This document shows, in pieces, positions 22,892 through 34,144 of a stretch of DNA of 64,000 bases. The notes under the pieces are model-generated. The model had not been told where the DNA came from. It did not search any database and worked only from the letters and a program-made list of their open reading frames with translations. The DNA is from Verticillium longisporum (lineage: Eukaryota; Ascomycota; Sordariomycetes; Glomerellales; Plectosphaerellaceae): contig JAETXT010000004.1 in NCBI GenBank assembly GCA_019188255.1, positions 4,774,001 to 4,838,000 of the forward strand. Direction: 5' to 3'. Every line of letters begins with the position of its first letter. Positions within the stretch are counted from its first letter, which is position 1. The position numbers and the translations under genes were made by a program.

Positions 22892-23752
22892 TCATTGCGA
22901 CGCCAATGTAGCAGCGCGCCTCCGACGACAGTTTTCGTCAGTATGAACTGGTCCAGGTTGACCTGGTAATCCAGGCGCGGTCTCGTTCCATCCCAGCTGC
23001 CCAGCATATAACTTCGGCCCGGGCAAAGGCCATGCTGTTTCAAGTGTAGGCTCATGCAACGAGTATGCATATAATTGCTCGTCTTGCCTACTGTACAGTT
23101 CCTGTGCGCGGACACCTCGTCCGGCGAGGGTATCGTGCCCATCACCCAAAACTTCAATGTTGCCACACTGTGGGTAGAATTCCGGCTCGCCAAGATGCGA
23201 TCGATGCAGCGCGATAATCTCCGAGCGCACCACGTAGTTTCCCGGTGCGATGTCTGGTGGCACCGTCGCTTCAATGACGCCGCCGTTGGCGCGCAGCACG
23301 TCCGACGCCCAGATGCCTTCTGAGTTGGCTGGGCCCGAGACGAGGCCGGTTTCCTGGATCTTCGTCCACCGCAGCGTGCTTTTGTCGACCTCGGCACAGC
23401 TACCGTGGCAGGGAGCCAGGTACGTCAGCGTCGGGCCCGAGTGCGCCCACCCTTCGGGGCTGAGGACGGGATCGGCTGATGTCCAGTGGATGAGGATGGT
23501 AGACCCTGCGGTGACGGTGCCGTGGTTTGCGGCAGGGGTGGCGCCGCGGCGGCAGATCATGTCTGGACTTGCGGGATCGAGTTCCGGCCCTTCGTCAGGC
23601 GTCGTGAAGGGCCAGCCGATCGCCGAGGGGGAGGGGGATGGGTTCCAGTTGCCGAAGCCCTCGTGGTCTGTGCCGTCGAGGGTGAAGGTCTTGATGTAGC
23701 CGTGGGCCGCGGCCTGGCTGGTGAGGAATAGAAGGAGGGCAATTCGGACCAT
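22892..23752 (-). CDS. AA9 lytic polysaccharide monooxygenase (secreted)
   Basis: Single exon, 286 residues. The signal peptide is residues 1-16 (MVRIALLLFLTSQAAA), so His17 becomes the N-terminal copper ligand of the mature protein (HGYIKTF). The second copper His is H104 in AHSGPTLTYLAPC and the axial Tyr is Y193 in FYPQC. The second-sphere His is H183. Cysteines 67/196 and 115/119 fit the two AA9 disulfides. From family knowledge, AA9 enzymes cleave cellulose and some hemicelluloses oxidatively outside the cell. Two oddities are Glu191 where a Gln is usual two residues before the Tyr, and an atypical tail after residue 203 that keeps a WPLPGPKLY-like end but has extra Arg-rich residues (CRRRRAATLASQ). 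A missed small intron near 23050-23110 cannot be excluded. No cellulose-binding module is present. Confidence 0.85.
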   Translation of the reverse strand: MVRIALLLFLTSQAAAHGYIKTFTLDGTDHEGFGNWNPSPSPSAIGWPFTTPDEGPELDPASPDMICRRGATPAANHGTVTAGSTILIHWTSADPVLSPEGWAHSGPTLTYLAPCHGSCAEVDKSTLRWTKIQETGLVSGPANSEGIWASDVLRANGGVIEATVPPDIAPGNYVVRSEIIALHRSHLGEPEFYPQCGNIEVLGDGHDTLAGRGVRAQELYSRQDEQLYAYSLHEPTLETAWPLPGPKLYAGQLGWNETAPGLPGQPGPVHTDENCRRRRAATLASQ

Positions 23753-25334
23753 GTTGGATCTGTTTCAAGGGTGGGAAAATGATGTTGCTTGTCTTAGTCA
23801 AGGTGAATGGACGTATACGATTGTGTCTGTTAGTGACGGATTGGGTATAACCATCGCGGTGGTCACGGCACATATACCCGGACTAAACATTCGTCCACAA
23901 TTGTATTGTATCTGAGCATCATTCGTAATGTGAGATAGTGCCGGTGGTATTTAACAACGCCTACACTCGGCCGACGCATCCTCCGTCTTTGCCCGTTGTC
24001 CGAGACTTTCACAAGAAAAAGAAGCCTGTGCTTGTGGAAGGGCCACAACCCGAACAACAGTCCTGAGTTCACCCATTTTCTTTGTCCGTGAATGAAGTCT
24101 GTTATTCAGAACCGAAAGTATGGATGAACTCTACAGCAGTCCTGACGGCATCCGGTTTACCACTGAGATATGGCAAGTACAATGACCGTTACACAGTACC
24201 TCGAGCTCAGGATTCGGTAAGTCTTTCCACATCACCATCCTCGGTACATGAATGACCGAGATTTATATATTCAAAAGCATATACCATACTACAGGTTACT
24301 AGAAAAGTTGGAGATGTAACTGCAACTCAATATTCGTGGTCTCGTCGTAGGACAGGACATGTTCATCTCAGCAATGTTTCTCCTACTCATGATGAGGGTG
24401 ACCAGCGTGCTTGTGGGGTCAGCCGAGTTGTGAGAAGGAACAGCTCAACATTATCTGTTTAGTGTGATCTATCGCAGCATGCTAGTCTCTACCGGGCCTC
24501 TTGGCCAGACATGAGTTTGACGGCAAACCGACCACACAGTTGGTTGCTCGCTGAGCGAAGGATTTCTAACCAATTTCAAGGACTCTCATGCCATTTCTAG
24601 TAGAAAGGCAGCCGCCGTTCTGATACTTTTGATCCAGCCGTCAGGCTGCGCATTGTCTTCTGGTCAAACCAGAAACCTCATTTGGCAGTCCCATCATCGC
24701 GAGGAAGGTCACGACCTGCTCCCCGCCCGATTGGGTCGCGATGCTGTGGTGCTACGGGGAACGGTACCAAGGTAGACTACAGGGCCGGGTTAAGCTGCAC
24801 GCCCCCCGAAAAGGGATGTTGTACCCTGCACTTTTGTGGCGCAGTGGTGGTCGGAGGTGCCAGGAATAGCTTCACCAGCTGAACACTTGGAAATAAACCC
24901 CCACTCTCCAGCAGATCGAATCTCAAAAGTAAAGCCCTGTACCGTCCCGGCCGCCATTCCCGTCTCTGGTGTCGTGTGTCGTGCGGGTAGGTCGGTAGAT
25001 GGTGACATAGTCGCGCGCGGCCCCCAACAGGCCAAGCGACCAGGCTGTGAGCGCCAAATGAGGCTTCATGATTCGCCGACCAGAGCCAACCGCATAACAC
25101 GAAACAAGCTCGAAGGCAAGTCTCCATCTCTTCCTGAATCTAGACTTCAGGGCCCCCGTCGGCCGTGACGAGGTGGGCTCAGGCCATTCGAGGTCGTTCT
25201 GATCCGTACTGGTAAATGCATGCCGATCCTCTCATGGCATCCAAAGAAGAGACGCGGAGCCAAACAATCCTTCTCATCATTTCATCAATGCAACAATCCT
25301 TTCTTTTGTCGTCGAGCTTCGAGCCGTCGGAGCC
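23753..25334. other. Divergent intergenic region
   Basis: About 1.6 kb between the AA9 gene (minus) and the membrane-protein gene (plus). It presumably holds both promoters. I see no RNA gene, repeat or diagnostic operator. A small minus-strand frame at 24790-25035 contains a Cys-bearing stretch but no recognisable signal peptide. Confidence 0.45.
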
Positions 25335-27194
25335 ATGTACTCGCCCATTTCTGGCGCTGAATCCAACGAATATGAGCTCCGGGCACCGGGGGAAGTGCCA
25401 AGACAGGTGTTTTCGGCGCCGAAGCAAGCTGGACTGCTGGCTAAGTGGTCTGTCTTTGGCACCTTGCTGATCACAACGACACTGAGTACTGTCCTTGTCG
25501 TCGCCCACGTCCAGAGCTGGCTCATCAACGACACTTGGTATCAATTTTGGTTCATTTCAATACGAATCAACAGAGCAGCTCTGCAGTCCGGTATCTAGAT
25601 CATCGCCGTTCTCCTTGGTCTCATTCATGCCTCGGCCGTGGCGTACCTCGTTCAGTATGGCGTCAGTCTCGCCTTCTTCGGCGGCACGAGCTTCACGACG
25701 CACAGCCTGCGGGCCATGATCAACACGAGTACGCAGAGAGCAAACTGGAAGGGTCCTCCGCGCTATATGCTTCCTGTTCTCGGCATGTCTGTTCTCAGCC
25801 TCATCTCTTCGGGCGTCTGGGTCGGCGCCATCACTCCCGTGGAAAGCAGTACCATTGTCAAACAGACCGTCCTTATCCCTTCCTACGACAACACCACCCA
25901 CATTAAGGAATATCCTTCCGAGATCAATCAGTCGGGTCCCTCCGACATGGCCAAAGAGGGTCACTTCACCTACTCCGTCGGTACCAAGCTCCTCGGCAAC
26001 CTCATTGTCATTGGGTCATCTGCCACCACTCCCGACAACTCTACTCGGCGGCACCCCAAGATCGACAACACCCAGTACATCTACGAAGGCCGCTCCTACG
26101 GCGTCGGCTCGGCCGTTGGCCTCAAGGACTCGGCCGTCTCCAACATCTCCTTCGCCACAGGCTACCGATACACCGAGCGCGGCTACAGCGCCGATGTCGA
26201 GTGCATCTACAACAGGAGCACGGCCCTCAGAATTGGCCGCGAGTTCCCCAGTCGCATCTTCGCCGTCGAGGGCTACCTGCCAGACAGCACCGGCTCGCGC
26301 CAGTATTCCGAGTACGTCGGCCACAGCCCCGACGCCATCGTCGCCGCCTCGGTCACCTACAGCGACGACTCGATTCGGCGGTACGTCGGCATCGCCGCCG
26401 GCGAGAGCTACCGCGCCCTCAACGCGACGCAGTGCACCGTCGACTTTACGCCGCGCCTCTTCAACGTCTCGGTGGCGCTCGCGGGCCGCAACATCACCGT
26501 CACGCCTCTGGACGAGACTGACGACTTTGACCCGCCGCGCAACATAACCCGCACCGTCGTGCGGCACTTTGAGCTCAACTCGAACGTCCTGTCCAACTTT
26601 TACGAGTCGGTCCTCGGCAACGCGTTCCTGTCGAGCATCCGGGCGTGGAACATCTCGTACAACGCTAACGGCGCGGCGACGGAGGAGTTTGCCACGCTGA
26701 GGGGGCTCGAGAACTCCGTGACTGCCATGGCGGATTCGATGCTTGCGGCGTACGGCGCGGCGCAGGTCATGGTTGGGAACTTCACCGAGGAGCGAGAGGT
26801 CGACATCACGGTGGAGACGCTCGTTATCGGACAGAGGGCGTACATTATTGCCGTTGCCATTTTGAACGCCTTGACCGTTGCTGCTGTCATTGAAGAGGCC
26901 ATCAGGACGAAGGGGTGGAGAGGCCTATCCTCGCAAGACTTTACAGATTCGGAGTGGCTTTTGCTGTCGGGATACCGGGGCGGACAGGAAGCGGCCGAGA
27001 GTGAGAGGTATCGACTACATCATCTGAACAACATCCAACGCAAGCCAGTGAGCAAGCCGGGGTTCTCAACATCGCAGTTCTCGCCGGGCGAGGTTCGCGT
27101 TGGCATGGGGCTTGAGACGCGGGTGGTCATGGTACCGGCTACCGGTGGTAGGGACGGTCGGATGGCGGTGAAGCTGAGCACGAGGGTCAAGTAA
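25335..27194 (+). pseudogene. Fungal multi-pass membrane protein of unknown function with one in-frame TAG
   Basis: 620 codons from ATG 25335 in one phase, with a single TAG at 25596-25598. Before it, residues 1-87 include a membrane span (about 37-58, WSVFGTLLITTTLSTVLVV). After it the same frame continues straight into IIAVLLGLIHASAVAYLVQYG (span), then PVLGMSVLSLISSGVWVGAIT (span), a long lumenal or extracellular domain with many Asn-X-Ser/Thr sites (NTTHIKEYPSEINQ, YSADVECIYNRSTALRI), a last span (AYIIAVAILNALTVAAVIEEAIRTKGW) and a cytoplasmic tail. As I recall the family, Gln sits at the TAG position, so CAG to TAG is a RIP-type change. No GT-AG intron removes it in frame. A shorter protein from a later Met is possible. 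Function unknown. Confidence 0.7.
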
Positions 27195-27369
27195 TGAGGA
27201 TAGATCTTTCATGAAAGCTAATGATGAGTTTGCGAGGAATGTGTTCGCGAGTGGTTATCGAGGGTACCGACAATGCAGACAGCGTATTGGTTCGACGTTT
27301 GTTTGGACGCCGTGCACTCGTCTTCTTGCCCCGCCAATCCTGCATGTAAAAACCCTCTCAGCTAAGTTA

Positions 27370-28690
27370 CTACTCAGCTAACTCCCAGATGATTTTGCGA
27401 ACGGCTTCGAGGATTCCAACTAGAGCATCCGCTTTGATCAGGTCCCAGAGCTCGTCGATCTTCTCGACGGCTCATGGCTCAAGAGGCCCCTTCTCAAGCA
27501 CGAGCAGACTTTCTTCCAGCTGCTCACTGCTGATAGCTCCTAGCAGCAATCCGTCACCCAGGCTCCCATCGAGAGCAGAATGGTACTTGAGCCACTGGTG
27601 GGCCACAGAAGATCTGCTTAGTCCTAGGTTATCCATGAGTTTACTAAACTCTGCCGGCATCTTCATATAGGCGGGCTTGTTGTACAGATCCTGACGCATC
27701 CTTCCCATCATAGTGGTTGGGTCTCGGCTTCCCTTGGCCGCCGCGATGAACTCTGGCGCCTTGACCGATAGGCCTGCGTCTATGGGTGAGTAGGCCTGAA
27801 CCGAGATGCCGAGTTCTCGTAACGTAGGGAAGAGAGCGGTCTCATTTCCACGAACAGCAATGCTGTAGCTGCCTGGGAACTCCGCCGAAGGACGTCCCTT
27901 TGACTTGGCATAGCTGTGCCACTCGAGGATCTGCTCTTTGGTGAAATTCGAGAGCCCGAACTTTTCGAACTTGCCCTGCTCATGAAGAGTCTGGATTGCT
28001 TCCATCTGCTCAGCCACGAGGACTGTTTCATCCGGAGCATGCAGCAGGTGAAATTACACCTTGATTTGAAATGAGAGTTCGCGGAGCATTCAGCCAGCAT
28101 GGTGTCCTGCTTACCTTGTCCACGTTCAAAGCATCCAAGCTCTGCTCCGAATACCTCAGAATCATTTCTTTCTTTCCAGTTCCACCAATTACGCCTGGAG
28201 GCGTCTTGGTGTAGATCTTAAATGTGGCGCCAAGGTCCTTATATCCTAGAGCCGTTTCCAACGCGCCATTCCCCTTGAAAGTCAAGCGTTTGCTAGAATA
28301 GTACGAAGGCCACAATACGGGCAAATAACAGAAAACGTCCGTTGAACATTGTCAAGGAGTCTTGTGCAACGAGTGAAGGGATCAACTGTTGGTCTCTTGG
28401 GGGTCTCTAGGAAGATAGAATAATCGATGCCCTTCTCCAAATCTTGGTCCGTTGACCTTTCTTATAACTATTCCCTCACTGCGCTCGGTCCTCTCTTCTT
28501 GATTCCTACGATCAAACAACAGGCGATCCCCTGTCGGTCTCATACCTCCCTCAGGTCCTGACAAACATACATAGCTCCTGGCAGTATCGAGCACGCTGAG
28601 ATTGTATTTGCCCATTACGTCGAGGATCTTTTCCTGTCTTCCAGGTGTGCGTCCTAATAACCAAGCTAACTGGGACATACTTCGATATTG
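27370..28690 (-). pseudogene. Aldo-keto reductase (AKR7-like) pseudogene
   Basis: Minus strand, at least three exons. The catalytic Asp and Tyr are in VLDTARSY (near 28575), Lys in FKIYTKTPPG and His in LLHAPDETV. Downstream come KFGLSNF, ISVQAYSPIDAGLS and GAISSEQLEESLLVLEKGPLEP. The family reduces aldehydes with NADPH. Intron 1 (28570-28274, GTATGT...TTTCAAG) contains a solo LTR. A second intron follows LDALNVDK. Damage seen: a TAA right after that intron (GTG TAA TTT CAC), a TGA at 27473-27475 after LEP where Trp would give continuation to the true end (WELAE, TAG at 27370), and loss of the first 20-30 residues where the RIPed block begins at about 28690. Two nonsense codons and a missing start make function unlikely. 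Confidence 0.8.
28350..28563 (-). repeat. Un-RIPed solo LTR of gypsy-1 within the AKR intron
   Basis: 214 bp with perfect TGTCA...TGACA ends, flanked by the 5-bp duplication AACAT at 28345-28349 and 28564-28568. It is the least mutated of the four copies of this LTR and so gives the ancestral sequence. It sits two bases into the AKR intron. The duplicated bases recreate the GTATGT donor, so splicing could survive, the intron growing from 78 to 297 bp. A 214-bp repeat is below the usual RIP length threshold, which explains its preservation. Confidence 0.9.
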
Positions 28691-28977
28691 CAGATATAGT
28701 AAGTATTGGTTTTCCTATAGAGGGGAACTCTAAATTAGATTTAATTATAGTTATTAGGGAGTAGGTTCATTAATAGTAATATACTCCGATTAAATATAAT
28801 AAGTTAAATTATTAAATAGCTAAATAAATAGACCGATTTCCTATAATTAAATAACTAAATCTATAGTATTTCGATATTTAGATATTTAATAAACGTTTAA
28901 ATACGTATTTAGGCCTAGAATATAGCTATTCCGAGCCCTAGGACTTATAAAAAGGCTTATCCGATTAATTAAAAAGT

Positions 28978-29016
28978 CGTACTATTAATAAAAGGGAGTC
29001 TCTTATTAATAGTACG
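28978..29016. repeat. Perfect 14-bp inverted repeat (hairpin)
   Basis: CGTACTATTAATAA at 28978-28991 is exactly complementary to 29003-29016, with an 11-base loop. Surviving exact symmetry in RIPed DNA is notable. It lies 5 bp from the tRNA-like stretch. Confidence 0.7.
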
Positions 29017-29021
29017 ATAAT

Positions 29022-29091
29022 ACTAATAATAGGATTCGAACCTATAGCCTCTAATAGGGTACTAGAGATCCTAATTAACTAGGCTATTAGC
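29022..29091 (-). tRNA. Degenerate tRNA-like sequence
   Basis: On the minus strand a 70-nt segment has a 7-bp acceptor (GCTAATA with TATTAGT, one G-T), a perfect T arm (ATAGG TTCGAAT CCTAT) and a D-like arm (CCTA...TAGG). One base is missing between acceptor and D stem. The anticodon stem CTCTA/TAGAG encloses a 9-base loop instead of 7. Not a functional tRNA as it stands. It could be a RIPed tRNA, a tRNA-derived SINE head or coincidence. Confidence 0.35.
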
Positions 29092-29289
29092 TTCTATTAA
29101 TATCTATAAAGAAGATTCTACTTATATTATCTAATATACTTATACTTATATATATAGAGCATTAGACCCTAAGATAATTCCCCTAAAATCGTAATTCTAT
29201 TAATATAGTAACTCTATTAATATAGCCTACTTATAACGTCGCTATAATAGCTCTTACGCCCTTAGGGCTATTCTTATACTATTATTATT

Positions 29290-31690
29290 ATTAATATATC
29301 TCTTATTATCTTTAGAACCCGCCCCTTTACCTCTATTCGCACTTAGCTCTCCGAATTAAATTACTCCGATCCCGACCTCCTTATAGCTACTTAGTATAGC
29401 CGCTATTTCACCTTCGATATTCTTATTATAAAGAAGGGCTCTAAAGGCTATATAAACTAGATTAAAGATTATAGGATCTTTATAATAGAGCTCTTTAATA
29501 AAAGGAATACCTTTAATAAGAGCTTCTAGATCTATAGTCTCTATAATAAGAGATAGGATCTAATACTATTTAAAGCCTCTACGATAATTTCTTCGAGCCT
29601 CTATTTAAGGAAGAGATATAAGATATTCGAGGGATCCTTAATAGAGGATATCTCTTAGAGTTCTTTAGATACTTCTTTTCCGCTTTATCTATAATATCTT
29701 ATTACTTTATTAAGGGCTTAAATAGAAAAGCTAAAAGAGCTCGCTTTTAGCTTCGTTATTAATATAAATTAATTATTTAACGTTTTTAATAACTTATTCC
29801 TATATTATTTATTATTAAATTTAAATCTAAATATATATAATAACCTCCTCTAGAATCGAGAGAGTCTATATATAAGACTTAATCGAGTCTTTATATAGAA
29901 GAAGAAGTAAATATAAGCGGAACTTTAAGCTTCTTTAATAGATATTTATCTCTTTTACGATTATTAGACCTCTCTAAATCGCTTTAGGATATTTATAATA
30001 TCTATATACTATATTAATAGCTAAGGGTAATAATAATAATATCTCTTAATACTTTATAAATAGTTAAGTATTTATATAAATACCTTTATAGTTAATATTA
30101 TTATAAATATTATTAGGAATTAGGATATCGTTAATCTTTTTAATATTCTAATTTCTAATAATATTTTAATAAACGATATTTATATTTATAAGCTTTTATA
30201 TATTCTTTATCCTAAATTATATAAAGAAGATACTATTAAATGCTAATTATAATACTATAATTATATATTTAACTTTATTAATTATATATTCCTTTATAAT
30301 AAAGATAATAAAATATTTAAATAAAAGTCTTAATCTCTTAAGGATAATAATAATCTTAATAATATCCTATACTTCTAATAGAAGAAGGGCTTAATAGGAA
30401 AGCTTTATAATATCGTTAAATAAATAAGATCCTCTCTATAATAGAGTAAATACTTCTAATATATTATAATAGAGGAAGCTTAAAATTAAGAATTCCTCTT
30501 TTATTAATAAATAATAATAGAGCTTTAATTATTATTAAATAACGAGATTCGATAGAATTTAATATATCTAATACTTAATTAAGCTCTAAAGAAGAAGGGT
30601 AATATTTAAGGCTTCTTAATTAGAAATATATATAAAATCAACCTTTATAAGTAAGTTCCTATTAAAGATTACTTCTTCCCTAAAGATTAGCGCCTTTTAA
30701 TAGAGCGTTATATTACCCTTAAGCCCCTCTATTAATAGATAATATAAATATAAGGATAGAATAAAGATAAGAGCTATAATGCCCTCTAGGAGGTTCTCGT
30801 TAAAATAGAGTATATCCTAGAGAGGATAAAGGAATAGAAGGCATTTTTTAATAATCCGAATAATAATAATTAATAATAGGAAAGGTAAGCCTCTTTAAAT
30901 ACTCGTAGGCGAGTATAGTATTAGCGAAATAAACGATCTATATTATTTCCGATTAATTAAATACTTCTAGAGTATATCTATAACGAATATATAGATATAT
31001 TATAGCGCTTCGAGGCCTTTATTAAAGATTTACGCTACTATTTCTATCTATCTATTATTAATATATAGTAGAAGTTAAATTAATATTATACGAAGCTTAG
31101 GGAGTCCCTTCTCTATATAGCTATTATAATCCTCTATTTTAGCTTTAAATATTAATAGCTTTAAATATAATAATTAAGCCTAGAATAGCTTATATAGCTT
31201 TATTATATATAGTAGGGCCTCTATTAATAGTAGGAGCGCTAATATTACTCTCCTTCTATATCCTCCTCGAATCTTTAAAGAGATTATAGTTAAGGCGGCT
31301 TTAAACGGCTATAGGACCTTTAGCCTATAGCGCCCCTAATGAGCTTCGACGATTAGGTATAGAGTAGGTATTAGAGAGTTCTAATACCTAATTCTAAGCT
31401 TAATAAGTATCTTAGCCTTAATCTCTTATAGGATTCTACTATTAAGGACTCTATTATTTAGTAATTAAGCCTCTAAGAAGTATATCCTATTATTAGTAAG
31501 TTCGCCCTTAATATCTTAGCGATATTTACGATATCAGTAAATTATAAGAGGGCATTTAGCCTCTCGAAGCTAACTCTAATATTATAGAGGTTAGGAATAG
31601 CTTTAGATATATTAGAAAAGCTTTAGTACTTTAATAACTAGCTTCGTCGAGGAGCAATTTAACTAGGAGGGTTATATTAGGGCTCGATAA
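29290..31690 (+). mobile_element. hAT-family DNA transposon, RIP-degraded transposase
   Basis: Plus-strand translation gives a broken hAT transposase. Near 30380-30460 it reads KKGLIGKLYNIVK followed by IRSSLQ. Near 30650-30840 it reads KDYFFPKD and LWEVLVKIEYILERIKE. Near 31080-31110 it reads YYTKLGESLLY. The C-terminal dimerisation motif near 31480-31660 reads YPIISKFALNILAIFTISVNYKRAFSLSKLTLI. Stops are TAA/TAG throughout. The terminal inverted repeats and target duplication cannot be identified with confidence because of RIP, so the limits given are those of the readable coding part. Confidence 0.75.
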
Positions 31691-32428
31691 TAGCGAATCG
31701 TCTTAATATTATAGAATCTAGGTCTTAGGTAGGCTAATAACTATCGTAATAGCTTTATTATTAATTAAATAAATTAGATATTTATAAATAGGACTAAATA
31801 ACTAAATCCATCGAATTCGGCGGACTAAATAACTAAATCCGATACCTATATTTGACTTGTTTGGTCGGGGTATAGTACTGTTTATTGATTTATAGGTTTT
31901 AACCTACGTAGTACGATAGGCTTCGAAAACCTAGACGCGGATGCTCGTATTATATAGTCTATCTATTCTAGTACACTCTGGAACTGGGCTTACTCGTGGC
32001 TCTGTGAGTGTCTGGAAAATTTAGGAGCTTATAAATTTCGAGGTGGAAGTTGGGGTCTATCAATGTTGGATGAAATTCAGATTTGGCGGACACTGTGATG
32101 CTAGATTCGTTATCTTCCGCGGTACGATTCGGTGCCTTCGCTAGTGACTCTAGGAAGCTTTAAGTGACCGGATAACGAGTTTGTCTATCGGTATAAGCGA
32201 TACTCTATAGCCCTTTTTATCTTAGGTTATACTTAAAGTTCGGGACATTACTTAAGAGGTCTCTAGAGAGCTTGGAAATATAAGCTATAGAAGTAAAGTC
32301 TAAATTACGAATAATATATTATAAGTATATATATATATATATATATAAACATCGCAGGCAGAGGGTCAGTTCTATATATAGTAGTATCTTATAGCTATTA
32401 ATCTACTATAGTACCGATATTATAAAGG
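31691..32428. other. Partly RIPed island with (TA)n tract
   Basis: Between the hAT and gypsy-1. The part 31850-32280 is less AT-rich than its surroundings and may be ancient non-repetitive DNA. No coding frame is convincing. A TA microsatellite of about 20 bp lies at 32326-32347. The 5 bases before gypsy-1 (32424-32428, aaagg) match its right-hand duplication gaagg apart from one G to A. Confidence 0.5.
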
Positions 32429-32642
32429 TATTAAGGAGTCTTATATAACGAGTAAAGGGGTTAACTATTAGTCTCTTAGGGGTCTCTAGGAAGATAGAAT
32501 AATCGATACCCTTCTCTAAATCTTAATCTATTAACCTTTCTTATAACTATTCCCTTACTACGCTTAGTCCTCTCTTCTTAATTCCTACGATTAAATAATA
32601 GGCGATCCCCTATTAGTCTTATACCTCCCTTAGGTCCTAATA
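32429..32642 (-). repeat. gypsy-1 3' LTR
   Basis: 214 bp, RIPed copy of the unit at 28350-28563. Ends TATTAAGG...CCTAATA, from TGTCAAGG...CCTGACA. Confidence 0.85.
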
Positions 32643-33879
32643 TAATGCCCTATCTCTCTCTTTACTTCGTCCTAAAGTATAATATAATATTTAGGTTAAA
32701 GGTCCCTATTAAGTTTTAAATAGTTCTCTCTTAGGCTATTTAGTATTATCTAATCTAAAGATATCTATATATTCTAGGTTTCTATCTAATTCTTAAGTAT
32801 CTATTTTAATAAATACTTCCTATTAACTAGCTAGGGTTTCTAAGTTAGTTCTTTATTATCTAATAACTATAGTTTAATACTTCTATATATCTTTCTTCTT
32901 ATTTTAATTCTACTTTTTATTCTTCTATTATTCTTATTTAGTAATTTAATAATTCTCTTCTATAATTAATTAATAAATAATAGCCTATTAATATAATCTT
33001 ATTATTCTAATATTCTTCTATTCTCCTTCTTTATCTTAGTTCTATTTAATTATTCTTATATTATTCTATTCTTAAATAATAATCTAATAAGCTTCTTCTA
33101 TAGCTAATTAATAATTATTCGCCTTTTAATATAGATTTATTAATCTATTATTCTTTATTCTTTCCTTTCTTATTATTTAGATTTAATAAATAGCTATTAT
33201 TCTAGGATAGCTTATTATAGGTTTCTAATATATCTATATAAGGATTTTCTAATTATTATTTCTATCTTTTCTTCTTCTTTAATAATAATAACGATAATAA
33301 TAATATTCCTCCCCTCCTTAATACTACTTTTATATCTTTTATAATAATCCCTTAGTAATTAGCTATTATATAGTTATTAATTAAGTATAGTTCTTAGATC
33401 GATTCCGGTTTTCTAATTCTTTAATAAGAATAATTTATAAATCTATTAATATCTATCTATTAATTACCTATTAATTAAAAGTAATAGTATTATTATTTAA
33501 ATAATTTCCTATTTATAAGTTACCTTTAACGTTTCCCCTATAATTTAATAGCTAATTAGCTATAGAGTAATAGCTCCTCTTCCTCCTAACCCTTACTAGG
33601 AGCCCGGATAGGCGTACTCCGCTAGAGACCTATTATACCTCTACTATTATAATTATATATATAAATAGTTTAATCCTATTATAAGTAGGGAATACCCTTA
33701 TTATAAGGAGGATACTAGTAAATAAGCTATTATCTAGCTATTAATTATCGGCTAATCGTTTATATAGCTAATTCCGCTAAATACTCCTATTATAGAATAG
33801 CCTAGGGAGGTAAGCTATACTTCGCTATAAATTACCCCCCTTTTATTCCCCTATTATCTAATAGCTAATCCCCTATAGG

Positions 33880-34139
33880 TACCTATTAAGTACTAGGCTA
33901 CTATATATATCCTTAAATTAGCTATTAAAGCCGTAGCTAAGAATAGCTATATTAGTATCTTTAAAGTAAATAGTACCTATTTATTAGATATTTATTATTC
34001 GGATATTAATAGATTTCTTTTAATTAATTTCGATATAGCTAAGACTATTAGCTAGAAGGCCCTCTAAAAGGGTAAAAACGATAAAGCGCTAAGTACTAAG
34101 AAGCGTACTACTACCGATTAATAGGAGGCTAGTAAGTAC
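33880..34139 (+). pseudogene. Antisense reading frame in gypsy-1, continued at 41081-41340
   Basis: On the plus strand, opposite to gypsy-1 pol, a frame reads KAVAKNSYISIFKV, then LLINFDIAKTIS, then KGKNDKALSTKKRTTTD with TAG/TAA only at RIP-compatible positions. It is cut by gypsy-2. Removing gypsy-2 and one copy of its TCTAC duplication, the same frame continues at 41081 as TYYLATINYLA, then ATKYSITITKVSATTL, then ITSSLTKLVTI. Conservation of phase across the insertion supports an ancestral coding frame. The family is not recognised. Confidence 0.4.
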
Positions 34140-34144
34140 TCTAC

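Larger units (their letters stand above)
28691..29290. other. AT-rich RIPed sequence, unassigned
   Basis: Abrupt change to AT-rich sequence. No protein match is readable. It contains a 14-bp inverted repeat, a tRNA-like stretch and GATTTAGTTATTTA-type motifs that recur near 31790-31840, possibly subterminal repeats of the hAT element that follows. Confidence 0.45.

Noticed and set aside
24790..25035. Small minus-strand frame with two cysteines (TFEIRSAGEWGF region)
   Set aside because: There is no signal peptide, too few Cys and no recognisable family. It is not separable from chance in a 1.6-kb intergenic region.
20000..28000. Secondary-metabolite gene cluster
   Set aside because: The neighbouring genes (mannosidase, AA9, membrane protein, AKR) include no PKS, NRPS, terpene synthase or cluster regulator.
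32326..32347. Possible regulatory TATA array
   Set aside because: It is a simple TA microsatellite within AT-rich DNA and no gene is nearby.
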